30,520 nucleotides of DNA from WHSP01 sp040905505 (lineage in GTDB: Bacteria > Gemmatimonadota > Gemmatimonadetes > Longimicrobiales > Longimicrobiaceae): contig JBBDRL010000073.1 of assembly GCA_040905505.1 (NCBI GenBank), forward strand, positions 1-30,520, written 5' to 3'. The notes under the pieces were generated by a model. It was not told the origin of the DNA, did not search any database, and saw nothing but the letters and a program-made list of their open reading frames with translations. Both the position numbers and the translations under genes were made by a program. Below are positions 20,454 through 28,356 of the stretch, piece by piece. Each line of letters starts with the position of its first letter. The first letter of the stretch is position 1.

Positions 20454-21299
20454 TCAGCGTTGCTCGCGAACGTCCGCGTCGCCCTCACGGCGCACGTCCA
20501 CCCGCTCACGGCGAAGGTCCGCCTCCACCTTCTCGTTCTCGATGCGCTCCTGCTTTCGGACCACGACCTCTTCCTTCGGCACGGCGCGCTTCTCGACGAC
20601 CAGCTCCTCCTCGGTCACCGGGACACGAACCTCGTCCTCACCGATGCGGCCCTCGGCGCTCATCGCGTCGGCGGGGCGACGCTCCACGACGACCTCCTCG
20701 TGGCGGGTGGGAACCTGCTCCTCCACATGCTCGGTCTCGACTCGCTTCCGCACGTCGACCTCGCCCGTCTGCCGCTCGCGGGCGCCGATCGCCATCTCTT
20801 CCTCGGACCGCGTCACATGGCGCTCCGTCTCTTCAGTACGACGCGGCTCGAAGAAGCGGTTCTCGTCGTACATCTCGCCCGAGTAGAAGTCCGAGGTCGT
20901 CTCGGCGGTTCCCGGCTCGGTGCTGTCGAAGTGGCTGCGCAGACGGGTCTCGAAGTCCCGCGTGATCGGCTCGTGCGTGTACGCCGGTATCCGACCCAGG
21001 CTCGTACTGGTCAGCGTGTCGATGAATATCCGGTCGTCGTCCTCGTCGAGCCGCGCGTAACCGATCGGGATGAGCACGTGTCGCTCGGATTCGTTGTCCT
21101 CGATCATTTCGGACTCGATGTCGACGTCCAGGTAGCGCACCTTCATCGCGGTCGCATCGACGAGAAGATTGTCGACCTCGCCGATCTTGCGGCCGTCGGA
21201 CGCGAGTACGTCCCAGCCCCGCACATCGGGGTCTCCGTCGGCGACTTTGAAGTCGTCCAGTTCGTCCAGCGGTATGATCCGGTCTGTAGCACTATCCAT
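20454..21299 (-). CDS. PRC-barrel and DUF2382 domain protein (YsnF-like)
   Basis: The 281-residue protein has two parts. Residues about 5-95 form a PRC-barrel (DVRGWDVLASDGRKIGEVDNLLVD and KVRYLDVDIE). After a linker, residues about 165-275 match the DUF2382/YsnF pattern: alternating charged strands such as EEVVVERRP, VRVPVTEEELVVEKR and PKEEVVVRKQ. The protein is extremely charged, has no signal peptide or membrane segment, and is probably cytosolic. Proteins of this architecture are commonly linked to general stress response in Bacillus, Deinococcus and cyanobacteria, but the biochemical role is not established. The start at 21299 is set by AAGGAGGA a few bases upstream; the frame stays open to 21386 without support. 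It appears monocistronic, with a hairpin after the stop. Confidence 0.88.
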   Translation of the reverse strand: MDSATDRIIPLDELDDFKVADGDPDVRGWDVLASDGRKIGEVDNLLVDATAMKVRYLDVDIESEMIEDNESERHVLIPIGYARLDEDDDRIFIDTLTSTSLGRIPAYTHEPITRDFETRLRSHFDSTEPGTAETTSDFYSGEMYDENRFFEPRRTEETERHVTRSEEEMAIGARERQTGEVDVRKRVETEHVEEQVPTRHEEVVVERRPADAMSAEGRIGEDEVRVPVTEEELVVEKRAVPKEEVVVRKQERIENEKVEADLRRERVDVRREGDADVREQR

Positions 21300-21517
21300 T
21301 TGTCCTCCTTCAAGAAGTTCGTCATTGACGGTGGCCATAGAACGAGCAATTTCCGTGCACAGAGCGAGTCGGGCGACTGGCGTCATGTTTGTTTACGAGC
21401 ACAACTTACGGGCTTCGTCGGGAGGCACGCAGGAGCGGTCCTGCCGGCGGGCCGAGAGGCCGGTGTGGGCGGGGATCACCCGGCCCGTCACCGCCTTTCC
21501 CGGCCGCTGCCGGCACG

Positions 21518-22015
21518 TCACTCGCCCACCACCACCACGCCCTGCATGCCGCTGGCCCGGTGCGGAAGGGAGACGAACGGATACCGGCCGGGCGGCGCGT
21601 CATGAAAGCTGACGTCGTAGGCCTGCCCGGGGTCGGTGAGCAGGGCGCCCAGGTGGAGGGAATTGGCGCGGATGAATTGTGCGGCCTCGGGTGTGGCCCG
21701 GCCGGGATCGAACGCAACGCTCTCGGGCTGCGCGCCGACCATGACGAATCTCAGGACGTCGCCGGGGGCGATGGAAAGCTGCATCGGCTCGAAGCCGTAC
21801 TCGTCACCGCGCTGTACGAGCCGCACGAGGTGGACGGCACCGCTCTCCGCAGGCTCGGTGATCCGTTCCAGGGGTTGAGGGCCGGAGTTCTCGGGTCCTC
21901 CGGTGCCGGGCACCTCGAGCTCACAGGCGGCGAACAGGAGGCCGATGGCCGCGCCGAACAGTCTGGCCGCCCGCCGACGTCGGTCACGGGGTCGGATGTA
22001 CACCGAGCGCGTCAT
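21518..22015 (-). CDS. Plastocyanin-like cupredoxin-fold lipoprotein with altered copper site
   Basis: The 165-residue protein has an Arg-rich N-terminus, a hydrophobic stretch and a lipobox (LFAAC, Cys31), so it is predicted to be an exported lipoprotein. Residues about 60-165 align by eye with plastocyanin/azurin-type domains: IAPGDVLRFVMVG, then PESVAFD, then DAPPGRYPFVSLPHRASGM and a final VVVV strand. In blue-copper proteins the corresponding positions are PHNVxFD and YxYxCxPHxxxGM. Here the first His is Glu98 and the Cys is Ser149 (codon TCC); His152 and Met157 remain. A normal type 1 copper site therefore cannot form. The start overlaps the cytochrome c stop by ATGA, so the two are co-translated. 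Its role is unknown; a structural or redox-partner-binding role beside the cytochrome is conceivable. Confidence 0.82.
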   Translation of the reverse strand: MTRSVYIRPRDRRRRAARLFGAAIGLLFAACELEVPGTGGPENSGPQPLERITEPAESGAVHLVRLVQRGDEYGFEPMQLSIAPGDVLRFVMVGAQPESVAFDPGRATPEAAQFIRANSLHLGALLTDPGQAYDVSFHDAPPGRYPFVSLPHRASGMQGVVVVGE

Positions 22016-22461
22016 TCGACCTTCACCTCAGCAGCGCGCCCGAGCACATCGACGTAGGCCGTGAGGGCCTTCATCTCTTCTGCATCGAAGGCGCCGCCGC
22101 CCAGGGCGGGCATCGGCACCGGGTATTCCACCGGATCCGGGACGCCCGAGCGGATGACTCGCTCGATCCCGGCGCTCGTGCCGTCGATGTGAAGCCAGAC
22201 CGAGTCGCGGAGTGAAGGCCCGAGCGGCGTTCCCTCGCCATCGAAGCCGTGGCAGACGGCGCAGACGACGAACGCCTGGCGCCCCTGCTCCACCATCTCG
22301 GCGGTGACACCGGGCGGGAGGTTCTCCAGCACCTCGGGTGGGATACCCTGGACCGACGCGACCGCGGCCTCCGCCGGCGGGTCGGCGGCGTCACCGGCGC
22401 AGCCGGCAACGAGGACGAGCCAGAGCATCGCGCCAACGCCGCCAGCGACCTGCTTGAACAT
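22012..22461 (-). CDS. Class I cytochrome c lipoprotein
   Basis: The 149-residue protein has an N-terminal hydrophobic segment ending in a lipobox (LVAGC, Cys21), so it is predicted to be membrane-anchored facing the periplasm. The mature part has one haem-binding motif, CAVCH (67-71), followed by GFDGEGTPLGPSL, and a probable axial Met117 in PVPMPALGGG. This is the pattern of a mono-haem class I cytochrome c similar to those in oxidase subunits or soluble electron carriers. Start: the ATG at 22461 places the signal peptide correctly; the frame is open further upstream without support, and no clear Shine-Dalgarno is visible. It is coupled to the cupredoxin-like gene by a 4-base overlap. Redox partners are unknown. 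Confidence 0.88.
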   Translation of the reverse strand: MFKQVAGGVGAMLWLVLVAGCAGDAADPPAEAAVASVQGIPPEVLENLPPGVTAEMVEQGRQAFVVCAVCHGFDGEGTPLGPSLRDSVWLHIDGTSAGIERVIRSGVPDPVEYPVPMPALGGGAFDAEEMKALTAYVDVLGRAAEVKVE

Positions 22462-22557
22462 GACAATCGGAGAAAAGGCTGCGGCTCGAAATCGCGAGCC
22501 CTGGACCTCGAACACGGAGCAGCGGCCAAGGTGCAAGCGACGTTCCCCCTCCCACCT

Positions 22558-23187
22558 TCACGCGACGCCTACCCGGGTCCCGCACCTGATACAGAAGGTC
22601 CAACCGGATTCCAGCGCGTCGCCGCACCGCCGGCATGGCTGCAGACTCTGAGTGGCACCGCAATGCGGGCAGAACCGGACGCCTGGCAGGGGCGGCAGCG
22701 GACGTTCGCACGATGCACAGGTAGCGGAGGAGGGGGCTGGGGCAGAGGGGGTGCGTCGCGCGGCCGGGCTCCTGGCCGGATCGGCGGCGGGCGGAGCTGG
22801 GGGCGGTGAGTCGTCGCTCTGAGCCCCCGCGGCCCGGGGGCGTGGCGGCTCCGGCTCCTGGCTGTCGGCTGCCTTCGACCCGATTCGCACGGGAGTCTCC
22901 GCGTAATCGCGATAGATCCCGAGGATCGGGTTGACGGATTCGAGCTCGCGCCTGATCTCGTCCCGCGCCACCGGGTCATCCAGCTCGAGGTGTCCACCTT
23001 CGCCACTGAACAGCCGAAGGAGGGCGAATTCGTACTCGGCGAGCTCCAGCACGCCGAACTCGCTCCGCACCGTGCGGTAGGGGATGAACCGCTGGTAGAG
23101 ATCGCCGATCGTGAGAGGGTCGGGAGGCGCATCCGCCGAGGTCAGACCCGCGACGAGATGCCGGTGGAGGCGGTCCAGCAGATCCAT
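22558..23187 (-). CDS. Double zinc-ribbon protein of unknown function
   Basis: The protein has 209 residues. The C-terminus carries eight Cys in four CxxC pairs (157/160, 173/176, 185/188, 199/202), the layout of a double zinc ribbon. Residues about 1-100 form a mostly helical domain (LTIGDLYQRFIPYR, LELAEYEFALLRLFSG) that I do not recognise. A Pro/Ala-rich linker (about 105-155) joins them. There is no signal peptide or membrane segment, so it should be cytosolic. It starts seven bases after the stop of the membrane TPR protein and is almost certainly in an operon with it. Zinc ribbons of this type often mediate protein contacts, but nothing here fixes a function. Confidence 0.78.
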   Translation of the reverse strand: MDLLDRLHRHLVAGLTSADAPPDPLTIGDLYQRFIPYRTVRSEFGVLELAEYEFALLRLFSGEGGHLELDDPVARDEIRRELESVNPILGIYRDYAETPVRIGSKAADSQEPEPPRPRAAGAQSDDSPPPAPPAADPARSPAARRTPSAPAPSSATCASCERPLPPLPGVRFCPHCGATQSLQPCRRCGDALESGWTFCIRCGTRVGVA

Positions 23188-23194
23188 CTCCGGC

Positions 23195-24217
23195 TCAGCT
23201 CCTGCTCGGTTGCGTCAGGAGCGCGCGAACTTCGGCCGGCGCCTCGGCGAGCACCGCCTCGATCTCGTCGGCGCGCCCCGATTCGCGCAGCGCGCGTACG
23301 AGGCCGACCCAGCCCTCGGAGGATGCCGGGTCCAGGTCCACCGCTTCCCTGAACCGATCGACGGCGACTTCCGGTCGGCCCGTGTCGAGCAGGAGGAATC
23401 CGAGCTCCCGATGGACCGCGGGGTCCTGAGGCGCCAGGCGCTGTGCCTCGCGAATCGCTTCGGCGGCGAGCTCCGGGCGGTCCATGCGCCGGTGAATTCG
23501 GGCGAGATAGAGGTGGGGGGTGGCGTCGTCCGGATTCGCCTCGGCGTACCGCCAGAAGTGATGCGCTGCATCGGCGTACGCGCCGGTGCGGAAGAGAGCG
23601 ATCCCCTCTGCCATCGGCTCCGGGCCACGGCTCGCGAGAGCCCACACGCCGATGACGACCAGTGCGACCAGGGCTGCCCCGGCGGCGAGCGCCAGGGTGG
23701 GAACGGCACGCCTCCGCCGGCCTCGGCGGGGCGCTGTCCCGTCATCAGGCGAGGCGATGGAGTCGATCTCCGGCAGGGGCGAGTCCGCCACGAACGCGGG
23801 CGCCGGGAGCCGCTCCGTCGCCGGCTTCAGCCGTTCGACGGTCTCGACCGCGCGCCTCGCATCCGAATCGGTCGGGTCAGCGCCGGCCTCGAGCCGCCGA
23901 CGGATCTCGAAGAGCTCGTGAACCGCCGCCGCGACCTCCATGGGAAGGCGGTCGTTCCGGCGCAGTTCGCCGAGCACCTGGTCGCTGGAGAGCTCATCGG
24001 GGGCGAGGGCCTTCAGGCGAACCTCGAGCTCGGCCCGCTCATCGTCGCGCAACAATCGGCGCAGCGACCGATCGACTCCGTTGGCGACGCGCATGACCCG
24101 GCCCCGCGCTTCCGTCGCGCCGCGGCCGTGACGCCGAAGCGCATCGACCTCGTCTTCGACGGCGCGGAGCGGCCGGAGCGCCGCCTCGCTCCCATTGCCT
24201 GAGTCAGCGCTAGTCAA
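23195..24217 (-). CDS. Membrane-anchored TPR protein
   Basis: The protein has 340 residues. The N-terminal 165 residues are charged and largely helical, probably cytosolic. A basic stretch (RRGRRRR) precedes one transmembrane helix (about 172-196), and the C-terminal part (about 200-330) consists of TPR repeats (for example AYADAAHHFWRYAEANPDD and RPEVAVDRFREAVDLDPAS). By the positive-inside rule the TPR domain should face the periplasm. The start is a TTG at 24217 preceded by a GGAG/GGGGGG stretch; no in-frame ATG exists before the conserved body. It begins 12 bases after the upstream TPR gene and ends seven bases before the zinc-ribbon gene. It looks like a scaffold for protein assembly; the partner is unknown. 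Confidence 0.78.
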   Translation of the reverse strand: MTSADSGNGSEAALRPLRAVEDEVDALRRHGRGATEARGRVMRVANGVDRSLRRLLRDDERAELEVRLKALAPDELSSDQVLGELRRNDRLPMEVAAAVHELFEIRRRLEAGADPTDSDARRAVETVERLKPATERLPAPAFVADSPLPEIDSIASPDDGTAPRRGRRRRAVPTLALAAGAALVALVVIGVWALASRGPEPMAEGIALFRTGAYADAAHHFWRYAEANPDDATPHLYLARIHRRMDRPELAAEAIREAQRLAPQDPAVHRELGFLLLDTGRPEVAVDRFREAVDLDPASSEGWVGLVRALRESGRADEIEAVLAEAPAEVRALLTQPSRS

Positions 24218-24229
24218 TCCCCCCGCTCC

Positions 24230-25363
24230 TCATTCCTCGATGCTGAGCAGTCCCATCCGCGCGCTCTCGCGGATGAACGACTCGGCGTCGTCGCACGGAA
24301 GGTCGCGGCCGGTGAGCTGCCGAACGCGCTGGGCGGCGCGCTGCATGAACGCCGCGATCGGCTCGCTCGGATCGGACAGCGCGTCGCGCATGCACACGAC
24401 GATCTCATCCCAGGTGCCGACGAAGATGGTGCCGTCCGCCGTCCGAACGCGGTGGGCGCCGGAGGTCACCGAGCCTTCCGACCCCGCGGAGAGAATGGGC
24501 AGGGAGGGAGCGGGGGGGAGAACGGCCGAGGTGCGGGCGCCCGGCAGCGGGTACTCACCACCCGCTTCCTCGAACGCGGCCTCGACTTCAGCCAGAATGT
24601 GGTCGATGGCGTCCGGCTCGCCGCGCAGCTCCTCCCACCGGTCTCGCCAGGGCTCCAGAGCCGAGTCGGTCTCCTGGAACTTCTCGAGCGAACACTTCAG
24701 CTCGATGTAGCGCCAGACGGAGAGCTGGTCCCAGTGCTCGGCGGGCGGAACCTGCTCCAGCTCTCGCAGCGCCGCTTCCAGATCGCCGCGCTCGAAGTGC
24801 AGGTGAGACAGGTAGATCCGCACCTCGTGCAGCGCGGCGTCGAGCCGCAGTGCCGCCCGAAGCTCGCGCCGGGCACCCAGATCGTCGCCGAGCGCGTGCA
24901 GCGTGTACCCGAGCGCCGCACGCACATCCGCCGCATCCGGGTGGACCGTCGCCAGCGAGGCCAGACGCTGTCGCGATTCACGGAACAGCGCCTCCCGGTA
25001 GAGCGCCCTGCCCATCGCCAGGCCCAGCTCCAGGTCGTCCCCCAGACCCAGGTCGTCGATCTTGCGGAAGCAGGCCATCGCCTCGTCGACGCGGCCGAAC
25101 TTCAACATTGCCTCACCCCTGCCCACCCAACCGTCCTCGTGCTCCGGATCGAGCGTCAGCGCCTGCTCGAACGCCTTCAGCCCCCAGACGTACTCCTCAC
25201 GCGCGAGCCGGACGTACCCGATCCCGACATGCAGGTCGACCGCATCCGGGTACCGTGCGAGTCCATCCCGCAGCAGCTCCAGCGCGCGCTCGTACTCGCC
25301 CGCATCGTAGAGCTGGTGCGCCTGCTCGTCGTACTCCTCCGAGCTGAGAAAGGAGAAACTCAT
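24230..25363 (-). CDS. TPR-repeat protein, first gene of an unknown operon
   Basis: This 377-residue protein has no signal peptide. TPR-like repeats run from about residue 5 to 230 (YDEQAHQLYDAGEYERALEL, YVWGLKAFEQALTLDPEHED, GDLEAALRELEQVPP). After a variable Pro/Ser-rich linker, a C-terminal domain (about 295-377; HRVRTADGTIFVGTWDEIV to ESARMGLLSIEE) is compact and probably conserved, but I do not recognise it. The ATG at 25363 begins the first repeat; the frame stays open to 25735 across a repeat element and the neighbouring gene and is not credible there. No Shine-Dalgarno is seen, and a GAAGAGT-type heptamer array starts 6 bases upstream. The membrane TPR gene follows 12 bases downstream. 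Confidence 0.8.
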   Translation of the reverse strand: MSFSFLSSEEYDEQAHQLYDAGEYERALELLRDGLARYPDAVDLHVGIGYVRLAREEYVWGLKAFEQALTLDPEHEDGWVGRGEAMLKFGRVDEAMACFRKIDDLGLGDDLELGLAMGRALYREALFRESRQRLASLATVHPDAADVRAALGYTLHALGDDLGARRELRAALRLDAALHEVRIYLSHLHFERGDLEAALRELEQVPPAEHWDQLSVWRYIELKCSLEKFQETDSALEPWRDRWEELRGEPDAIDHILAEVEAAFEEAGGEYPLPGARTSAVLPPAPSLPILSAGSEGSVTSGAHRVRTADGTIFVGTWDEIVVCMRDALSDPSEPIAAFMQRAAQRVRQLTGRDLPCDDAESFIRESARMGLLSIEE

Positions 25364-25369
25364 CAAGTA

Positions 25370-25467
25370 GAAGAGTGAAGGGTGAAGAGGAAGCGTGGAT
25401 GGCGAACCACCGAACGAAGCTGAAGACCGTGCGATCGTCCAGCTCAGCTCTTCGTCATTCACACTCC
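25370..25467. repeat. Degenerate paired 7-bp repeat element upstream of the TPR operon
   Basis: The left array (25370-25390) has three units: GAAGAGT, GAAGGGT and GAAGAGG. The right stretch (25447-25467) reads GCTCTTC, GTCATTC and ACACTCC, a diverged reverse complement of the left. The spacer is 56 bp. The left array lies 6 bases from the ATG of the TPR gene. It is the least conserved of the paired elements, and the right arm alone would not be convincing. Confidence 0.55.
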
Positions 25468-25574
25468 TGAGTATAACCCGGCCCCAACGCCGCATCCACC
25501 CCTGCCGGGGTACCTTTCTTGCGCCGGACCGGCGCCGCGAAGCATCTTTCGCCCGACCCATTGAAGGGAGCCAG

Positions 25575-25895
25575 ATGTTCAACTGGATACGACGCCGGAG
25601 ACTCAGTCCGGAAGCCCGTAAGCGACTGCTGCTCATCACCGCACGCGCCGAGGAGGCGATCGTCGAGACGCATGTCGCCAACCTGCTGGATCTACTCGAC
25701 TCGTTGGGCGACGAGATCGATCTCGACCGTGCCATCGAGATCTACATGGAGATGATGTCCCTCGACGAGGACAAGGCCTCCACCGTCGCCAACCGGCTGC
25801 TCGCGCGGCTCGAGGGGCCGACCCTGCGCCCGGCGCGCTCCGACCGGCTGGCGGCGCGGCGGCGCGCCCGCAACATCTTCCGGGATGTGAGCTAG
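25575..25895 (+). CDS. Small basic helical protein of unknown function
   Basis: The protein has 106 residues. The N-terminus is basic (MFNWIRRRRLSPEARKRL), the middle is amphipathic helical and acidic (VANLLDLLDSLGDEIDLDRAIEIYMEMMSLDEDKA), and the C-terminus is again Arg-rich. There is no signal peptide, membrane helix or recognised motif. The start is supported by GAAGGGAG four bases before the ATG; upstream extension to 25395 runs through the repeat element. It is transcribed divergently from the TPR operon and convergently with the CNNM gene. I cannot assign a function. Confidence 0.68.
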   Translation: MFNWIRRRRLSPEARKRLLLITARAEEAIVETHVANLLDLLDSLGDEIDLDRAIEIYMEMMSLDEDKASTVANRLLARLEGPTLRPARSDRLAARRRARNIFRDVS

Positions 25896-25988
25896 CCGAG
25901 GGCTGCGACTGACGGAGGCCATCGCCGTTCCGGCCATGGCGCCCCCTTCCCCGGTGAATGCCCGCCAGCCCGAGGCCCCCACCCCTCC

Positions 25989-27314
25989 CTAGAGCGCCTT
26001 TTCGGATGTGACGACGCTGTCCGAGCGGCGAAGGCGCACCCGCGTGACACGTCTATCCTCTGCCTCCTCCACCTCGAGGAAGTCGGTGCCGTCCGGCCCG
26101 AGTCCGTCAACGCGGTCGCCTGGCACCGGGACGCGGCCGAGAGCGCCGAAGATGAAGCCGCCGATGGTATCGAAATCCTCTTCCGAGATCGCGAGCCCGT
26201 ACCGCTCGTTGACTTCGGAGATTGAGGCGCCGCCGTCGATGAGCACGTCGCCCTCGGGAGTGGGCGCGAAATCGGGCTCCTCGACGTCGTGCTCGTCCTT
26301 GATCTCACCGACGATCTCCTCGAGCAGATCCTCCATCGTGACGAGTCCGTAGGTGCCGCCGAACTCGTCGATGACGATGGCGATGTGCACGCTCGACTGG
26401 CGGAACTCGGCGAGGATGTCGTCGACGGGTTTGGCGTCGGGCACGAAGTAAGGCTCGCGCATCAGGCGCCGCACGTCGAACCCCCGCTCCCGGTCCCAAT
26501 CGGCCTCGGCCATCAGCGGCAGCAGGTCCTTGGCGAGCAGCACGCCCACGATGTTGTCGATGGTTTCCTCGTAGACCGGCACGCGCGAGTGACCCACGCT
26601 CACCACGACCTCGATCAGCTCCGCCAGGCCGATCTCAGTCGGTACGGCCACGATATCGATCCGCGGCGTCATCACCTCCCGGGCGACCGTATCCGAGAAC
26701 TCGAACACGCCGTGGATCATCTCGCGCTCGTCCTCCTCGACGACGCCCTGCTCGTGACCCTGCGTGACGAGCTCGCGGATATCCTCGAGCGTGTGGATCG
26801 GCGCGTAGAAGGCGGAGCGGGAGAGTCCGGCCCCGCCCGAGACCAGATCGAGGAGGGATGAGAGCAGGGCGGTCACCGGCCGCAGGAGGATGGTCAGCGC
26901 TCGCAGGGGCAGGAGCACGTAGGGGTGGGCTACCCAGGTGGCACGCTGGGCCCCGAGAAGTCGCGGGATCTGCTGCCCCACCACCAGGTAGACGACGGCT
27001 GTGGCGGCCACCGCAACGGCCACGGCAGCGGCTGGGCGGAGTCCGGGAATCGCGACGATCGCAAGGTCGGCAGAGAAATAGCCGAGCGCCAGGACGCAGC
27101 CGAGGCTGCCGAGCTGGGCGACCAGGGAGATGTCCTCCGCTTGCTCCGCGGCGCTGAAGCCGTTCGCAATGCGGCCCGCGTCGTCGCGGGCGATCTGCTC
27201 GACGCGGCGACGCCGAAGCGTGAGAACCGCGAACTCTACCGCCACGAAGAACGCGCTCGCGGCGGTGAGCGCCAGCAGGATGAGGACCGATATGATAGAG
27301 TCGTCGGGATCCAT
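25989..27314 (-). CDS. CNNM/CorC-HlyC family membrane protein (haemolysin-like)
   Basis: The 441-residue protein has the standard family layout. An N-terminal DUF21/CNNM domain has about four hydrophobic segments (residues about 7-34, 62-90, 92-118, 130-160). A pair of CBS domains follows (about 215-340), including MTPRIDIVAVPTE, HSRVPVYEETIDNIVGVLLAKDLL and IDEFGGTYGLVTMEDLLEEIVGEI. The CorC_HlyC domain is C-terminal (about 355-435). Members are linked to magnesium or cobalt efflux or to divalent-cation homeostasis; the haemolysin label is historical. No clear Shine-Dalgarno precedes the ATG at 27314. The gene ends 93 bases from the convergent small gene. Confidence 0.93.
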   Translation of the reverse strand: MDPDDSIISVLILLALTAASAFFVAVEFAVLTLRRRRVEQIARDDAGRIANGFSAAEQAEDISLVAQLGSLGCVLALGYFSADLAIVAIPGLRPAAAVAVAVAATAVVYLVVGQQIPRLLGAQRATWVAHPYVLLPLRALTILLRPVTALLSSLLDLVSGGAGLSRSAFYAPIHTLEDIRELVTQGHEQGVVEEDEREMIHGVFEFSDTVAREVMTPRIDIVAVPTEIGLAELIEVVVSVGHSRVPVYEETIDNIVGVLLAKDLLPLMAEADWDRERGFDVRRLMREPYFVPDAKPVDDILAEFRQSSVHIAIVIDEFGGTYGLVTMEDLLEEIVGEIKDEHDVEEPDFAPTPEGDVLIDGGASISEVNERYGLAISEEDFDTIGGFIFGALGRVPVPGDRVDGLGPDGTDFLEVEEAEDRRVTRVRLRRSDSVVTSEKAL

Positions 27315-27498
27315 TCGGTACGAAGACTAATTCACTCTCGCGAGCTTCGCCAGAAGAACGTGAAGCGGGCGCACCCTCAGGGGCACCGCGCTGCCGTTGA
27401 ACGCTTCAGGGCGCGTTGCTTGCACCCGTGCTACACCGCAACGACCACTTCTCCCCCGATTCGGGGATTCGACCCGACTCCTCGAGCGGGGATACCTG

Positions 27499-28353
27499 AT
27501 GAGCGCACCCTCTCCGGTGAGCGACGAGACCCGCGAATTCGCCGGCTGTCCCGCCGGTGGCCTGACCGAAGCGCCCGGTGGGAGGCCCATCGTGACGCGC
27601 ATCGGGGATCACGAGATCCATGCGCTGGAGTTCGGCGCCGGCGAGGAACCCATCATCCTGATCCATGGACTCTCCGGCTCGTCCCGGTGGTGGGTGCGCA
27701 ACATCCCGGCTCTGGCGGCACATTGGCGCATCCTCGTGCCGGACCTGATCGGCTTCGGGCGCTCGCGCGCGACCGGACCGCTGCCGGACATGCCGGAGAT
27801 CGCCCTGCTCCTGCTCGAATGGATCGACTCCATGGCGCTACGTCGCGTCCATCTGGTCGGCCACTCCATGGGCGGGCAGATCAGCATCCATCTCGCCGTG
27901 CATTCGCCGGAGCGCGTCGCCTCCCTCATCCTCGTCGATGCGGCGGGCATTCCCCGCCCCATGACACCGCGGAGCCTGTTCAGGTTCGCCGCGGAGGCCG
28001 GGCCCCTCTGGAGATGGGGCGATCCCGCGTTCCTGCCGGTGATCGCCCGAGACGCGTGGACCGCAGGCCCGCGCGTTCTGCTGCGCGCCATACGCCACAT
28101 CGTGCGCGACGACGTGCGGCCGCTGCTGCCGGAGCTGCGCGTGCCCACCCTCATCATCTGGGGCGAGCGAGATACGCTGGTGCCGCTCAGCGATGCCTCG
28201 GAGTTCCACCGGCTCATCGCGGGTGCGCGGCTCGCCGTCCTGCGCGGGGCGGCGCACAACCCGATGGTCGATAGGCCCGCGGCGTTCAACCGGATCGTCA
28301 GCGCGTTCCTCGACGGGAAGGCCGTCGGCACCCGCCACCCGAACGGAGGCTGA
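27499..28353 (+). CDS. Alpha/beta hydrolase (first of a tandem pair)
   Basis: This 284-residue protein is an alpha/beta-hydrolase fold enzyme. It has the oxyanion-hole HG motif (LIHGLSGSSRWW, 54-65), the nucleophile elbow GHSMGG (Ser123), the acid Asp225 in IIWGERDTLVP and His253 in GAAHNPMVDRP. The cap region (about 150-205) is Arg/Pro-rich. No signal peptide is visible. I chose the ATG at 27499; the frame is open to a TTG at 27397, but those codons lack family similarity. Substrate cannot be told from sequence; esterase, C-C hydrolase and haloperoxidase-like activities share this pattern. The second hydrolase begins three bases after its stop. Confidence 0.88.
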   Translation: MSAPSPVSDETREFAGCPAGGLTEAPGGRPIVTRIGDHEIHALEFGAGEEPIILIHGLSGSSRWWVRNIPALAAHWRILVPDLIGFGRSRATGPLPDMPEIALLLLEWIDSMALRRVHLVGHSMGGQISIHLAVHSPERVASLILVDAAGIPRPMTPRSLFRFAAEAGPLWRWGDPAFLPVIARDAWTAGPRVLLRAIRHIVRDDVRPLLPELRVPTLIIWGERDTLVPLSDASEFHRLIAGARLAVLRGAAHNPMVDRPAAFNRIVSAFLDGKAVGTRHPNGG

Positions 28354-28356
28354 GGC

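Noticed and set aside
27461..27477. Possible tRNA T-arm on the minus strand (5-bp stem with a 7-base loop)
   Set aside because: The loop does not match TTCRANY in register, and no acceptor stem, anticodon arm or D arm can be placed around it.
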